A stretch of DNA of 64,000 bases. It comes from Leptolyngbya sp. O-77 (lineage in GTDB: Bacteria; Cyanobacteriota; Cyanobacteriia; Elainellales; Elainellaceae). The stretch covers positions 967,001 through 1,031,000 of the forward strand of contig NZ_AP017367.1 of assembly GCF_001548395.1 (NCBI RefSeq), given 5' to 3'. How positions within the stretch are numbered: position 1 is the first letter of the stretch; every line of letters begins with the position of its first letter. Shown here in pieces: positions 1 through 8,217 of the stretch. The notes below the pieces were generated by a model. It had not been told where the DNA came from. It did not search any database and worked only from the letters and a program-made list of their open reading frames with translations. Made by a program: the position numbers and the translations under genes.

Positions 1-1
1 A

Positions 2-630
2 CGAGCCGAATTGAAGGAAGTGCATCCCTCGGTGACCAGTAAGGCAAAGCGCTTGATTGACATTCTGGGCGCACTGGTAGGGTTGGCGATTACAGGGGCA
101 ATCCTAATTCCAGTGGCGATCGCCATCTGGGTAGATGACCCCGGGCCCATCTTCTACAGCCAAATCCGCTGCGGACTCAACGGTCAGTTTTTCCGCATCT
201 GGAAGTTCCGCTCAATGGTCGTCGATGCCGATAAGGTCAAGCACCTGGTTAAAAACGAAGCTCAAGGACTCATTTTTAAGAACGAAAAAGACCCCAGAAT
301 CACTCGCGTCGGACGGTTTCTCCGTCGAACCAGCCTCGACGAACTGCCCCAGTTTTGGAATGTCCTGATGGGACAGATGAGCCTGGTAGGGACTCGTCCC
401 CCCCACCCAGGATGAAGTGTCGAAATACAGCCCCCCACCACTTCCAGCGTCTCGCCGTAAAACCCGGAATCACGGGAGAATGGCAAGCAAACGGGCGCTC
501 TACCGTCAAAGACTTTGAAGAAATCGTCAAGATGGATCTGGCTTATCAGAAAAAGTGGTCTGTGGGCTATGATATTCAGCTCATTCTTAAGACGATCCAG
601 GCTGTGCTTAACAAGAGTGGTGCTTGCTAA
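2..630 (+). pseudogene. Sugar transferase (undecaprenyl-phosphate glycosyl-1-phosphate type), frameshifted, 5' end outside window
   Basis: This is the catalytic part of a bacterial sugar transferase of the WcaJ/RfbP type. The family moves a sugar-1-phosphate onto undecaprenyl phosphate at the inner membrane to start exopolysaccharide or O-antigen synthesis. One membrane segment is followed by the family signatures DDPGPIFYSQ, WKFRSM, LRRTSLDELPQ and LVGTRPP. The open frame runs off the left edge, so the true start lies upstream; an internal TTG at 11 is probably not the start. The frame breaks just after GTRPP. A run of seven C (398-404) has one more than the expected frame needs, and a second run of six C (431-436) also has one extra. 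With both removed, the reading continues through HHFQRLAVKPGITGEW to the stop at 630. The family assignment is secure. Whether the breaks are real or sequencing errors cannot be told from sequence alone. Confidence 0.85.
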
Positions 631-659
631 GCGGCTCTCTCCTGCCCTTACGCTGGGTT

Positions 660-705
660 AACGTCTTCTGAGTCAGCAGGCTATCCTGCGACTCCGGGAG
701 ACGTT
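660..705. terminator. Hairpin between convergent genes, likely terminator
   Basis: Outer arms AACGTCT (660-666) and AGACGTT (699-705) enclose inner arms GAGTC-a-GCAGG (670-680) and CCTGC-GACTC (685-694) around a CTAT loop. It lies between the sugar transferase and the convergent gene on the other strand. The following T tract is short, so termination is inferred from position and stem strength. Confidence 0.5.
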
Positions 706-753
706 TTGCCATGAAGGAAGGGTTTGGGCTTGGGAGAACCCTTTTAGTGAGGG

Positions 754-1071
754 CTAGTAATAGACTGATCCATCTTGTCGCTTGAAAAAGCGATAAGACG
801 GCTTGATTCCAAGCCACGTCGTCAGTGTACTTTTCGCATCTATACAAATGCACAGATCTTGATTAGGGAGGCGATCGTAGCGATCGATTTGAAACGTGAC
901 TTTTGCTGTTTCAAGCTGTCGCTCGATCAGGGGTTGATCTTCAGCATCCCGATCGAGTTGCTCATAAGACCATTGTTCTACCTCCGCACCGACACAATCG
1001 GTCTCGACCCTCAGCAGTCTCCAGTGTGAGCGATAGCGTTCTAGAAACATCATGCTCCGAACGACGCTCAC
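754..1071 (-). CDS. Hypothetical protein, 105 aa, coupled to the FAD oxidase
   Basis: I do not recognise a family. The product is small, soluble and rich in charged and aromatic residues, with no signal peptide or membrane segment. Its GTG start overlaps the stop codon of the upstream FAD oxidase gene by four bases (GTGA), which argues for translational coupling and for a real gene. An internal ATG pair at codons 7-8 is an alternative start. Function is unknown; a partner or accessory role for the oxidase is only a guess from the overlap. Confidence 0.55.
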   Translation of the reverse strand: MSVVRSMMFLERYRSHWRLLRVETDCVGAEVEQWSYEQLDRDAEDQPLIERQLETAKVTFQIDRYDRLPNQDLCICIDAKSTLTTWLGIKPSYRFFKRQDGSVYY

Positions 1072-2432
1072 AGCGACCCGCGCTCCAACCAGGCCCGCAT
1101 CTTACCTGGATTCAGCAGTCCATAGGGGTCTATCTGCTCTTTAAAGGCAAGCTGCACTGGATCGATACTTTTGCGTCCGCCATCTTCCAGAATGTAGGTG
1201 TGAGGATTGGCAATAAACGCGCCCTGATCCTCGTGATATTTGATAATCTCCATCAGCCGCTCTGGGGTAGAGTAGCGTACCAACTGGAGCGCTGCCGGAA
1301 CTGCCGTGCCGCCCGTCCGCAGAAACTCCAGGTGCATCATCACCTCATCGCCAAAATGGTGATACATATGCTCAACGAGCGTGAGCTGTTTGTCATCCGG
1401 AAACAGCGTTTGCAAGTAGGTCAGAGTTGGGTCAACGCTGCGGGCATGGAGCGTGGTGTGGTTCCAGGTAAATTCCATCAGCAGCGTGCCTTTGCTGGCT
1501 TCCTGGGCAGATTTCTGATAGCAAACTGCGCCGCCAAACTCTTTCACCAAATCGGCAAACGGCTCCAGGCTGGGTTCTGCCACCATCACAAAGGCGCAGT
1601 GTTTGCCGTCGGGAATGCTGTTACGAAGCGCTGCGAAATAGGTCGGGACTGGATGGGCAAAGACGGTGACGAGCTTTTTGGTGATGCCGTCGGAGTCGCT
1701 GAGCGCCTGACCAAAGCGAGCAGCGGTCATAAAGTCGTCAAAGGTAATGATTAGCTCGGCCCAGGGATAGGCGGGCGCTAGAGGAATTTCGAGTTCGGTG
1801 ATAATGCCGTTGGTGCCGTAGGCATGGTTCACCTTTTGCACCTCATCCCCCCGCAGTTCGATGATGCGGGGCGTGTCTTCCATCGTGACGACGCGCACGG
1901 CGTGGAGATTGCCGCGATCGCGCAATTGTCCATAGGTAACCGAGCCAATGCCGCCGCTGCCGCCGCCAATAAAGCCGCCAATCGTCGCTGTGCGGTAAGT
2001 GGAGGGAGCCATACGAATCTCCCAGCCCAGTTCTCGCGTTTGCTTGTCGATATTGACCAGCTTTGCGCCCGGCTCCACGCAGGCTAGCCCTGGCTTGACC
2101 CATTTCACGGCCTGCATCCGGGTCAGATCCAGAATGACACCGCCTTCCAGTGGCACACATTGACCATAGTTGCCTGTGCCAGCGCCGCGCACGGTCAGCG
2201 GAATGCGATGCCGAACGCAGACCTGTGCCACTTGCAACACCTCTGCTTCGCTGACGGGTCGCACCACCAGATCCGCCACTTTGTCGTCTAGCAGCGGCCG
2301 CAGGATTGGACTGTAGGTGTAGTAGTCCTTTGACAGCTTGGCGACTTGCGCGGCATCGCGAATCACCTCTATCCCCGCGAGTTCTGCGGCAATGGCATCC
2401 CAATCGATGGTGCGCGGTGCGGTCAGCGTCAT
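1068..2432 (-). CDS. FAD-binding oxidase/dehydrogenase (GlcD/PCMH type)
   Basis: Flavoprotein of the FAD/FMN-dependent dehydrogenase family that includes glycolate oxidase GlcD. The N-terminal half (about residues 40-230) is a PCMH-type FAD-binding domain, with RGAGTGNYGQ as the pyrophosphate-binding loop and a glycine-rich FIGGGSGGIGS segment. The C-terminal half carries the substrate cap domain and ends with a typical NPGKM-like tail. At 454 aa the length is normal. The ATG is chosen because GGAGG sits seven bases upstream. The gene is cotranscribed with the overlapping 105-aa gene downstream. The substrate cannot be assigned; glycolate or another 2-hydroxy acid is possible from family membership alone. 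Confidence 0.85.
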   Translation of the reverse strand: MTLTAPRTIDWDAIAAELAGIEVIRDAAQVAKLSKDYYTYSPILRPLLDDKVADLVVRPVSEAEVLQVAQVCVRHRIPLTVRGAGTGNYGQCVPLEGGVILDLTRMQAVKWVKPGLACVEPGAKLVNIDKQTRELGWEIRMAPSTYRTATIGGFIGGGSGGIGSVTYGQLRDRGNLHAVRVVTMEDTPRIIELRGDEVQKVNHAYGTNGIITELEIPLAPAYPWAELIITFDDFMTAARFGQALSDSDGITKKLVTVFAHPVPTYFAALRNSIPDGKHCAFVMVAEPSLEPFADLVKEFGGAVCYQKSAQEASKGTLLMEFTWNHTTLHARSVDPTLTYLQTLFPDDKQLTLVEHMYHHFGDEVMMHLEFLRTGGTAVPAALQLVRYSTPERLMEIIKYHEDQGAFIANPHTYILEDGGRKSIDPVQLAFKEQIDPYGLLNPGKMRAWLERGSL

Positions 2433-2566
2433 TCAAAATCCTCCTTAGATTTGCCCACTTAGATTTACCCAGTGGGGCGATCGCCCAGTTAATTAAAAAT
2501 TCTTTACTTACTGTGGTCTTAATCTAGCCAGATTGCAACCTGCGGTTGGGTGAAGTGGGCTACGGA

Positions 2567-2668
2567 TTTGTGCGGATTATTTGTGCGGATTATTTGTGAG
2601 GATTAATTTCTGCGGATTAATTTCTGCGGATCAGTTTGCGCTGATTACCGATCAGGTTGCGCTAATTA
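2567..2668. repeat. Degenerate 13-14 bp tandem repeat in a 362-nt spacer
   Basis: About six degenerate copies of a unit close to TTTGTGCGGATTA follow each other, drifting to TTTCTGCGGATTAA and TTTGCGCTGATTA. The array occupies the middle of the non-coding stretch 2433-2794 between the divergent FAD oxidase and DUF2157 genes. Nothing else is recognisable in that stretch. Confidence 0.7.
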
Positions 2669-2794
2669 GAAAATGGCGATCTCTTTCAGTACGCTTTAGG
2701 TTCTGGCATAGCGGTCTAGACCTTTCCGGGGGATTTATGCGACACCGATGGTATGAATGCAAACGTTGCATCAACCCACAGCAGGATAATTCCT

Positions 2795-4270
2795 ATGGCA
2801 AGCGAACAATTTCGGCGGCAACTCCGGCGCGAAGCCGAGCAGTGGCGGATTGACGGGCTGATTGAGCCGGGCCAGTATGAGCAACTGGCCGCACAGTATG
2901 ACTTTGAGGCGCTGGAGACGGGCGCACGCGATCGCTTCGTGGTCATTTTGCTAGGGCTGGGCTGCATTTTGCTGGGGCTGGGGGTGATTACCTTCGTCGC
3001 GGCAAACTGGCAGGCAATTCCCCGCATGGGCAAGATGGCGCTGCTGTTCAGCCTGTTTTTGGCGGCCAATGCAGCGGGCTTTTACCTGTGGCGGCGACCC
3101 AAACCCAACGGGCGAGAGCGCTGGCAGCACCGCTTGGGGCACGGGCTGCTGCTGCTGGGGGCGCTGGTGCTGGGGGCAAACCTGGCGCTGGCGGGGCAGC
3201 TATTTCACCGCAGCGGCGCGTTTTATGAACTGTGCCTGGTGTGGGGATTGGGCGTGCTGGCGATGGCGTTTGGGCTGCGGCTGCGATCGCTCGCGCTGCT
3301 ATCCATTTTGCTGATGGGCGTGGGCTATTGGTCGGGGATGTGGGAAGCCACCCAAATGCAGGCCCTGGGGGGCTTAAATGGCCTGATGAGCCTGATGCCG
3401 CTGGTGGCGGGGGGACTGTTTACGCTGCTGGCTTATCAGTGTCGCTCGAAGGTGATTTTTGCGCTGGGGGCGATCGCCACTGTTTCGGCGCTGCTCGTCA
3501 CCCTGAGCGATGTGGGGAACCAGTTTAGTGGTCCTGCTGCTCCTGGCTTTTTGGTGGCGATCGCCTGCACGCTGCCCCCAGCCCTGCTGTGGAGCTATGA
3601 CGACGCGCTTTGGTGGCGGCTGAGAAACGCGCCACTACCGCTGACCCGCCCATTTCGTCCGGTTGCCCAAGCGATCGCGCTGATTTTCCTGACGGCAACT
3701 TGCTACTGGTTCTCGTTTCGCAGCATCTGGACACCAATGTCTGAACAGCCCAGCTTTGCACAACAGGTTCGGGCTTTGTTCAGCCACAGCGGCGACCTGC
3801 TGCTCAATCCCAACCTGTTTGTTTACACAGCGCTGATGCTGATTGGCTGGTTTTATCTGGCGTATCCGCGCCACCGGGGGCAACGCTGGGGACTGTCACA
3901 ACACGATGCAATTATGCTGGTTTTCTTGCTGACGGTGGGGCTGATTCCGCTCTGGCACTGGGGCATTTCGCCCATTCAGGCAATTGCCACTTACTTATTT
4001 AACGTGCTGCTGTTCCTCCTGTCGGCAGCGTTTATCCGGCAGGGACTCGCCCAGGGCAATCGCAGCCTGTTTTGGTACGGCATGGTAATGCTGGTGCTGC
4101 AAATCATCAGCCGCATGTTGGAATACGAAACCGGGCTGCTGCTGAAGTCTGCCGTCTTCGTCCTCTGCGGGCTGGCTGTGCTATTTGTCGGACTCTGGTT
4201 CGAGCGCCACGTCCGCACCCTCGCCCCCGCCGCTACGCTCACCCCCGCCTCTCAGGAAGAAACGGTTTAG
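2795..4270 (+). CDS. DUF2157 membrane protein
   Basis: Integral membrane protein of the DUF2157 family, function unknown. A soluble N-terminal segment of about 45 residues precedes many hydrophobic helices, beginning with VVILLGLGCILLGLG, and the protein ends in a short polar tail. The start at 2795 (MASEQF) is preferred over an in-frame ATG 42 nt upstream because family members usually begin with this soluble segment and GCAGGA lies a few bases upstream. Length is 491 aa. It is followed 128 nt downstream by a GDYXXLXY-family gene on the same strand. These two families commonly occur together, so they probably form one transcription unit. Confidence 0.85.
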   Translation: MASEQFRRQLRREAEQWRIDGLIEPGQYEQLAAQYDFEALETGARDRFVVILLGLGCILLGLGVITFVAANWQAIPRMGKMALLFSLFLAANAAGFYLWRRPKPNGRERWQHRLGHGLLLLGALVLGANLALAGQLFHRSGAFYELCLVWGLGVLAMAFGLRLRSLALLSILLMGVGYWSGMWEATQMQALGGLNGLMSLMPLVAGGLFTLLAYQCRSKVIFALGAIATVSALLVTLSDVGNQFSGPAAPGFLVAIACTLPPALLWSYDDALWWRLRNAPLPLTRPFRPVAQAIALIFLTATCYWFSFRSIWTPMSEQPSFAQQVRALFSHSGDLLLNPNLFVYTALMLIGWFYLAYPRHRGQRWGLSQHDAIMLVFLLTVGLIPLWHWGISPIQAIATYLFNVLLFLLSAAFIRQGLAQGNRSLFWYGMVMLVLQIISRMLEYETGLLLKSAVFVLCGLAVLFVGLWFERHVRTLAPAATLTPASQEETV

Positions 4271-4398
4271 CGAGGTTTAGGTGTGCCTCTTGCTTCAAAT
4301 CCAGCCAGGGCAGGATTCGTGCAGCAGTTGCTTGATTTCGTTGCCTGATTTCGCCGCCTGATTTCGATGTTCTCTAGTTTTTCCTTGTCGAGCGTCCT

Positions 4399-5112
4399 AT
4401 GAATTCCGAATCTCGTCCCTCCAACCGTCACCCCCTCGTCCCCGCTCCCCCGAGCGCACCCACTCCGCAGCATCCCCTCCCGCCTACTCCCCCGTCGCCC
4501 CTCGCGCCTGCCCCGTCTGCCCGCTGGCGCTTCTGGCTGCCCCTGGCGATTCAGGCAGCGCTGATTTTGGTGATTCCCCTGCAAGCCACCTATACCCAGG
4601 CAACGGGACAGACCATAATTTTGCAGACGGGCCCTGTTGACCCCTATCATCCCCTGCGCGGCTATTATGTGACGCTGGGCTACGACATTTCCCAGCCGGG
4701 TGAACTGGAGAAACTGCCGGGCTGGAAGGCATTTGAAGCAGAAGCGCAGCAGCGGCGATCGCACTTTGCCGCTCGGACAATCTACGTCATTCTGGAAGCG
4801 CCTGCCTCGGACACTGCAAACAGCCAGCCGCCCAAAGCCTGGAAACCCGTCGCCGTGTCGGGCGATCGCCCCCGCAACCTGCCCACCAATCAGGTTGCAC
4901 TGAAGGGCATCTATCGCAACGGCTGGGTGAACTATGGGCTAGAGCGATACTACATGCCCGAAGCCAAGCGACTCGACATCAACAACCGCATCGCCGAACT
5001 GCAACAGGCCAATCCACAATCGCCCAACTTTGTCATGGAAGCCAAAGTCGGAGCCAATGGCGAAGCCGTGCTGACCCGAATGTGGCTCGCTGACCAGCCC
5101 TATCAGTTTTGA
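4399..5112 (+). CDS. GDYXXLXY-family membrane-anchored protein
   Basis: Protein of 237 aa with a proline-rich N-terminus, one membrane anchor (about residues 45-65, FWLPLAIQAALILVIPLQ) and an extracytoplasmic domain. The family-defining motif appears as RGYYVTLGY, so Tyr replaces the usual Asp of GDYxxLxY. The motif is followed by the long insert and YGLERYYMPE segment typical of the family. These proteins are commonly encoded beside DUF2157 or DUF4401 genes, as here. Biochemical role is unknown. Confidence 0.8.
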   Translation: MNSESRPSNRHPLVPAPPSAPTPQHPLPPTPPSPLAPAPSARWRFWLPLAIQAALILVIPLQATYTQATGQTIILQTGPVDPYHPLRGYYVTLGYDISQPGELEKLPGWKAFEAEAQQRRSHFAARTIYVILEAPASDTANSQPPKAWKPVAVSGDRPRNLPTNQVALKGIYRNGWVNYGLERYYMPEAKRLDINNRIAELQQANPQSPNFVMEAKVGANGEAVLTRMWLADQPYQF

Positions 5113-5272
5113 GGACGGTCAAGGCTTTTAGCAATTGCGCCTGGGTAAAAACGCCGTAACAACCGTCGCCAGCCCAAAAATTCCCAAAATTGAGGACAAG
5201 CGCCCTCCGCACACGGCACACTGAAGTATGGGGTTTGCCTTGGCCTGTCGCACTCACCCAGCATTAGGGGCA

Positions 5273-5307
5273 ATCCAAAATCCAAAATCCAAAATCCAAA
5301 ATCCAAA
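5273..5307. repeat. Heptanucleotide repeat (ATCCAAA)x5
   Basis: Five perfect head-to-tail copies of ATCCAAA. The same heptamer recurs at about 9435-9455, 14840-14862 and, inside dacB, at 41313-41340. Such short tandemly repeated repetitive sequences are a known cyanobacterial trait. Confidence 0.9.
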
Positions 5308-5323
5308 ATCAACCCCTGCCTGA

Positions 5324-5959
5324 ATGGAGGACACCAAGCCCAGAGCCAAAGATCAAATCTTGCACCTGCTGAAAATGCGGGGGGCACAGACGGCGGCGGC
5401 CTTGGCAGAGCAGCTTGCGATTTCGCCGATGGCAGTGCGGCAGCATCTCCAAACGCTGAAGGCAGAGCAGTGGGTGACCTATCGCCAGGAGCGCCGCCCC
5501 ACGGGTCGCCCGGTGAAGCTGTGGCAGTTGACTGAGCATTCCGTCAGCCGATTCCCTGATAGCCACGCTGACCTGATGCTGGACGTGTTGCGGGGGGTGG
5601 AGACGGTGTTTGGGGCGGAAGGGCTAGAGCGAGTGATTTTGGAACGCAGCCGCCGCCAGGTTCAGACCTATCGGGCGCAACTGGCTGGGGTGGAGTCCTG
5701 GCAGGCGCAGGTGAGGGCGATCGCCCACTTCCGCAGCCAGGAAGGATACATGGCCGAGGTTTTGGAACAACCCGACGGGCTATTGCTGGTGGAAAACCAC
5801 TGCCCCATCTGCGCCGCCGCCCAGACCTGTCCGGGGCTTTGCACCGCTGAGCTGGAGGTTTTTCGTTCTGTTTTGGGAGCGGGCGTGGTGGTCGAACGGG
5901 TGGAGCATCTGATGCAGGGCGATCGCCGCTGTGCTTACCGCATCCAGCCAGTCCATTAA
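5324..5959 (+). CDS. sufR: SufR-like iron-sulfur transcriptional repressor
   Basis: Winged-helix regulator of 211 aa. Residues 1-70 form the helix-turn-helix (AALAEQLAISPMAVRQHL), followed by the wing with RRPTGRPVKLWQLT. The C-terminal part has the SufR cysteine arrangement. The Cys of NHC is followed by X12 to the Cys of GLC, and X29 to the Cys of RRC; two extra Cys lie inside the first interval. In studied SufR proteins three Cys of this array bind a [4Fe-4S] cluster that controls repression of the suf operon. The suf genes are not in this window, whereas cyanobacterial sufR is often divergent from sufBCDS. It may therefore be a paralogue with other targets. Family call is firm, target is open. 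Confidence 0.75.
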   Translation: MEDTKPRAKDQILHLLKMRGAQTAAALAEQLAISPMAVRQHLQTLKAEQWVTYRQERRPTGRPVKLWQLTEHSVSRFPDSHADLMLDVLRGVETVFGAEGLERVILERSRRQVQTYRAQLAGVESWQAQVRAIAHFRSQEGYMAEVLEQPDGLLLVENHCPICAAAQTCPGLCTAELEVFRSVLGAGVVVERVEHLMQGDRRCAYRIQPVH

Positions 5960-6056
5960 ACCCACTAAACTTTTTCCAGACTTGCTTACCACTCCATCTC
6001 TCCCCGCGCCCTCCAACCTGGTGTATTTTTGTAATGAGGGTTGGGAATTTTCAGAA

Positions 6057-6791
6057 ATGACACATTTCTTTAAGCAAACAGATCGGAAACGAGTGGGTCA
6101 ACTGTTGCGATCGCTCCATAGCCGGATGGGTGCGATCGCCCTAGCCTTGGGAGTCTTGCTGTGGCTGGGCGGCGCGGCCCCTGCCCTAGCAACTGGCGTA
6201 TACGAGATGCCCGCCGTCAGCCCGACAGAGTGGGTGGTGGACGAGGGCGACGTGCTGAGCCGTCTGAATGAAAGCAACATCAACGGCAAGCTGAGCAGCT
6301 TATCCAAGAAGACGGGCAACGACGTGCGCTTGGTGACGATTCATCGATTGGACTATGGCGAAACCGTCCAAAGCTTTACTGACCAGTTGTTTGAGCAGTG
6401 GTTTCCCGAACCCGCAGATCAAGCGCATGAAGTGCTGCTGGTGCTGGATACGGTGACGAATAACGCCGCCATTCGCGTGGGCGAAGCTGCAAAGGAACTG
6501 CTGAGCGATGACATTGCCACCAGCGTTGTGGATGAAACGCTGGCTGTGCCTCTACGTCAGGGCGATCGCTACAACCAGGCATTTCTCGACGTGACCACGC
6601 GCCTGTCGGAAGTGCTGGCGGGCAATCCTGACCCCGGTCCGCCCGTCGTGGTCGAAGTCGATCAAAGCGAGGGCACTTTTGCCACGCCTGAAGAGACGGC
6701 TGAAAGCAATGCCACCGTATGGGTGATTGGGCTACTCTTTGCAGCGACGGTAATTCCAATGGCGACTTATTACTGGTATCAGATGCGATAG
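6057..6791 (+). CDS. psb32: Psb32-like TPM-domain protein, photosystem II repair
   Basis: TPM-domain protein with the architecture of cyanobacterial Psb32: an N-terminal signal segment (GAIALALGVLLWLGGAAPALA), a TPM domain (about residues 50-195, including VVDEGDVLS, LVTIHRLDYG and VLLVLDTVTNNAAIRVG) and one C-terminal membrane helix (WVIGLLFAATVIPMATYYW). Psb32 is described as protecting photosystem II and speeding its repair under photodamage. The start at 6057 is chosen because it precedes the basic N-region; an upstream in-frame ATG would add 42 unlikely residues. It follows the SufR-like gene on the same strand at about 100 nt. Confidence 0.8.
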   Translation: MTHFFKQTDRKRVGQLLRSLHSRMGAIALALGVLLWLGGAAPALATGVYEMPAVSPTEWVVDEGDVLSRLNESNINGKLSSLSKKTGNDVRLVTIHRLDYGETVQSFTDQLFEQWFPEPADQAHEVLLVLDTVTNNAAIRVGEAAKELLSDDIATSVVDETLAVPLRQGDRYNQAFLDVTTRLSEVLAGNPDPGPPVVVEVDQSEGTFATPEETAESNATVWVIGLLFAATVIPMATYYWYQMR

Positions 6792-6881
6792 TCGCAGCAG
6801 GCTGACAATAAACCTAGTCATTGGAGAAGCGTGGGACAGGATTCCATGCTTCTTTGCTTTGTCCTTATTTTCTAATTTTGG

Positions 6882-7049
6882 TCAGAGCAGGCGCAACTGG
6901 GTGTTTGCAGTCTCTTCCAAGGCAGCGGCCGTGGCATCGGTTGAATCGATTTCTGGCAGCGCGTCACTGAGCGCAAGATCCTCAGGACAATCCCCTGCCA
7001 GCAAGTTTTTCGCAGCAGCCAGCATGTCGTCCGCCAGCCCGCTCAGGTG
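6882..7049 (-). pseudogene. sbcD: Detached 3' end of sbcD
   Basis: Reading the minus strand gives 52 codons beginning GLADDMLAAAKNLLAGD and ending QLRLL before a TGA (6882-6884). Removing the IS element (7050-8217) and one copy of the 9-bp duplication joins this segment in frame to residue 387 of the truncated SbcD, giving a junction reading EHHPHLS-GLADDML and a restored protein of 439 aa. The fragment is the original C-terminus, separated by the insertion. It has no start of its own and is probably not translated. Confidence 0.9.
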
Positions 7050-8217
7050 GTAGGGTTGATTCTCTACCCGGAAGAATACAGATTGGAAGAGATGAGATCA
7101 AGGCGAAGAGATGGGAGTAGAGGCATTAATTGAACAATTAGAAACGATTCCAGATTGGCGGCGGGGACGGAAAGTCCAATATCCCCTGTGGTTGATGCTG
7201 TTGATGACCTTGTTGGGTGTCATGAGCGGGTATAGCAGCCTCAGAGGGCTAGAAGACTTCATGAAGCGTCACCAGCAGGAGGTCGCTGAATTATTCGACT
7301 TAGCGAAAGCGAAACTCCCCAGTTACTCCACCTTGCGGGATATGACTCTGCATGTGGATGCCCTCAAGGTTACTGAAATATTCATGCGATGGGCGAACCA
7401 AGCATTGCCGACAGAACCAGGGGAGGTGATATCGCTGGATGGCAAAGCGTTAGCTAGTACCCTGAAGGACTGCTATGGCGAGCAGCAAGATTTTGTCACC
7501 GTCGTGAGTGCCTGTGTGCAACGGTGGGATGTGGTGATTGGGCAAGTGAGCTTCCATAATGGCGAAAGCAGTGAGATTGTAAGCGTTAGACACTTGCTGC
7601 AACAGCTTGATGTCAAAGGCGTGTGGGTGACCTTGGATGCGTTGCACACCCAAAAAAACGGTTTGTGAGATTATCGACGTTGGCAATCATTACTGCATTG
7701 GACTCAAAGCCAATCAACGCAAGTTGCTGGAGCAGGCACAGCAGTGCGCTCAAACTCAAGTTCCTCTGAGTTCTCACGAGTTCCTCGATACCTCTCATGG
7801 TCGGGTTGTGACTCGTCGGGTTCGAGTCTTTGCTGCTCCCCCAGAGCTATCCCAAGATTGGCAAGCGTTAGCGGCATTTGTCTGCGTTGAGCGTTCGGGA
7901 GTCCGTCAGCGACAGCCTTTTAAGCGACAGTCCTGGTTTATCATCTCTCAAGTCATAGACGCTCAACAGCTGAGTGGGATGATTCAAGCCCATCGGGGCA
8001 CAACAGAAAACAAATTACATTGGGTTAAAGATGTCGTGCAGGGTGAAGATGCTTCCTGGATTCGCGCTGCTAACCCTGCAACGCTGATGGCACTGTTGCG
8101 CTCCTGGGCAATTTCTTTGTTTCGTAAAGCTGGCTATTCCTCCATTACAAAAGCCATTCGCTTGTTCCAGCATGATTTGCCGACTCTGATTTCTTTTATC
8201 TAGAGAATCAGCCCTAC
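7050..8217 (+). mobile_element. ISAs1-family insertion sequence, 1168 bp, inserted in sbcD
   Basis: Both ends are visible. The left end is GTAGGGTTGATTCTCTAC (7050-7067). The right end (8200-8217), reverse complemented, is GTAGGGCTGATTCTCTAG, matching at 16 of 18 positions. The target duplication is GCTCAGGTG at 7041-7049 and again at 8218-8226, identical in both copies, which suggests a fairly recent insertion. ISAs1 elements are known for 8-10 bp duplications and a single DDE transposase. The right terminal repeat supplies the last five codons and the stop of the interrupted sbcD. Confidence 0.95.
7111..8203 (+). pseudogene. ISAs1-family DDE transposase, frame broken at poly-A
   Basis: Two overlapping frames together make one ISAs1 transposase. 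The first (7111-7668) holds the N-terminal domain, the first catalytic Asp (ISLDGKALAS) and the second Asp (VTLDALHTQ). The second frame resumes at KKTVCEIIDVGNHYCIGLKANQ and continues to 8203 through HWVKDVVQGEDAS with the catalytic Glu. The break is at a run of seven A (7652-7658). Family members align best with nine A here, so the element is two bases short, or expression relies on slippage at this run. Transposase slippage on poly-A is known in other IS families, so activity cannot be excluded. Confidence 0.85.

Noticed and set aside
903..1754. 283-codon plus-strand open frame
   Set aside because: It lies antisense to the FAD oxidase and has the composition of a shadow frame in GC-rich coding DNA.
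6012..6044. Inverted CCAACC...GGTTGG before psb32, considered as a SufR box
   Set aside because: The arms are over 20 nt apart, not the close CAAC-N6-GTTG spacing described for SufR.
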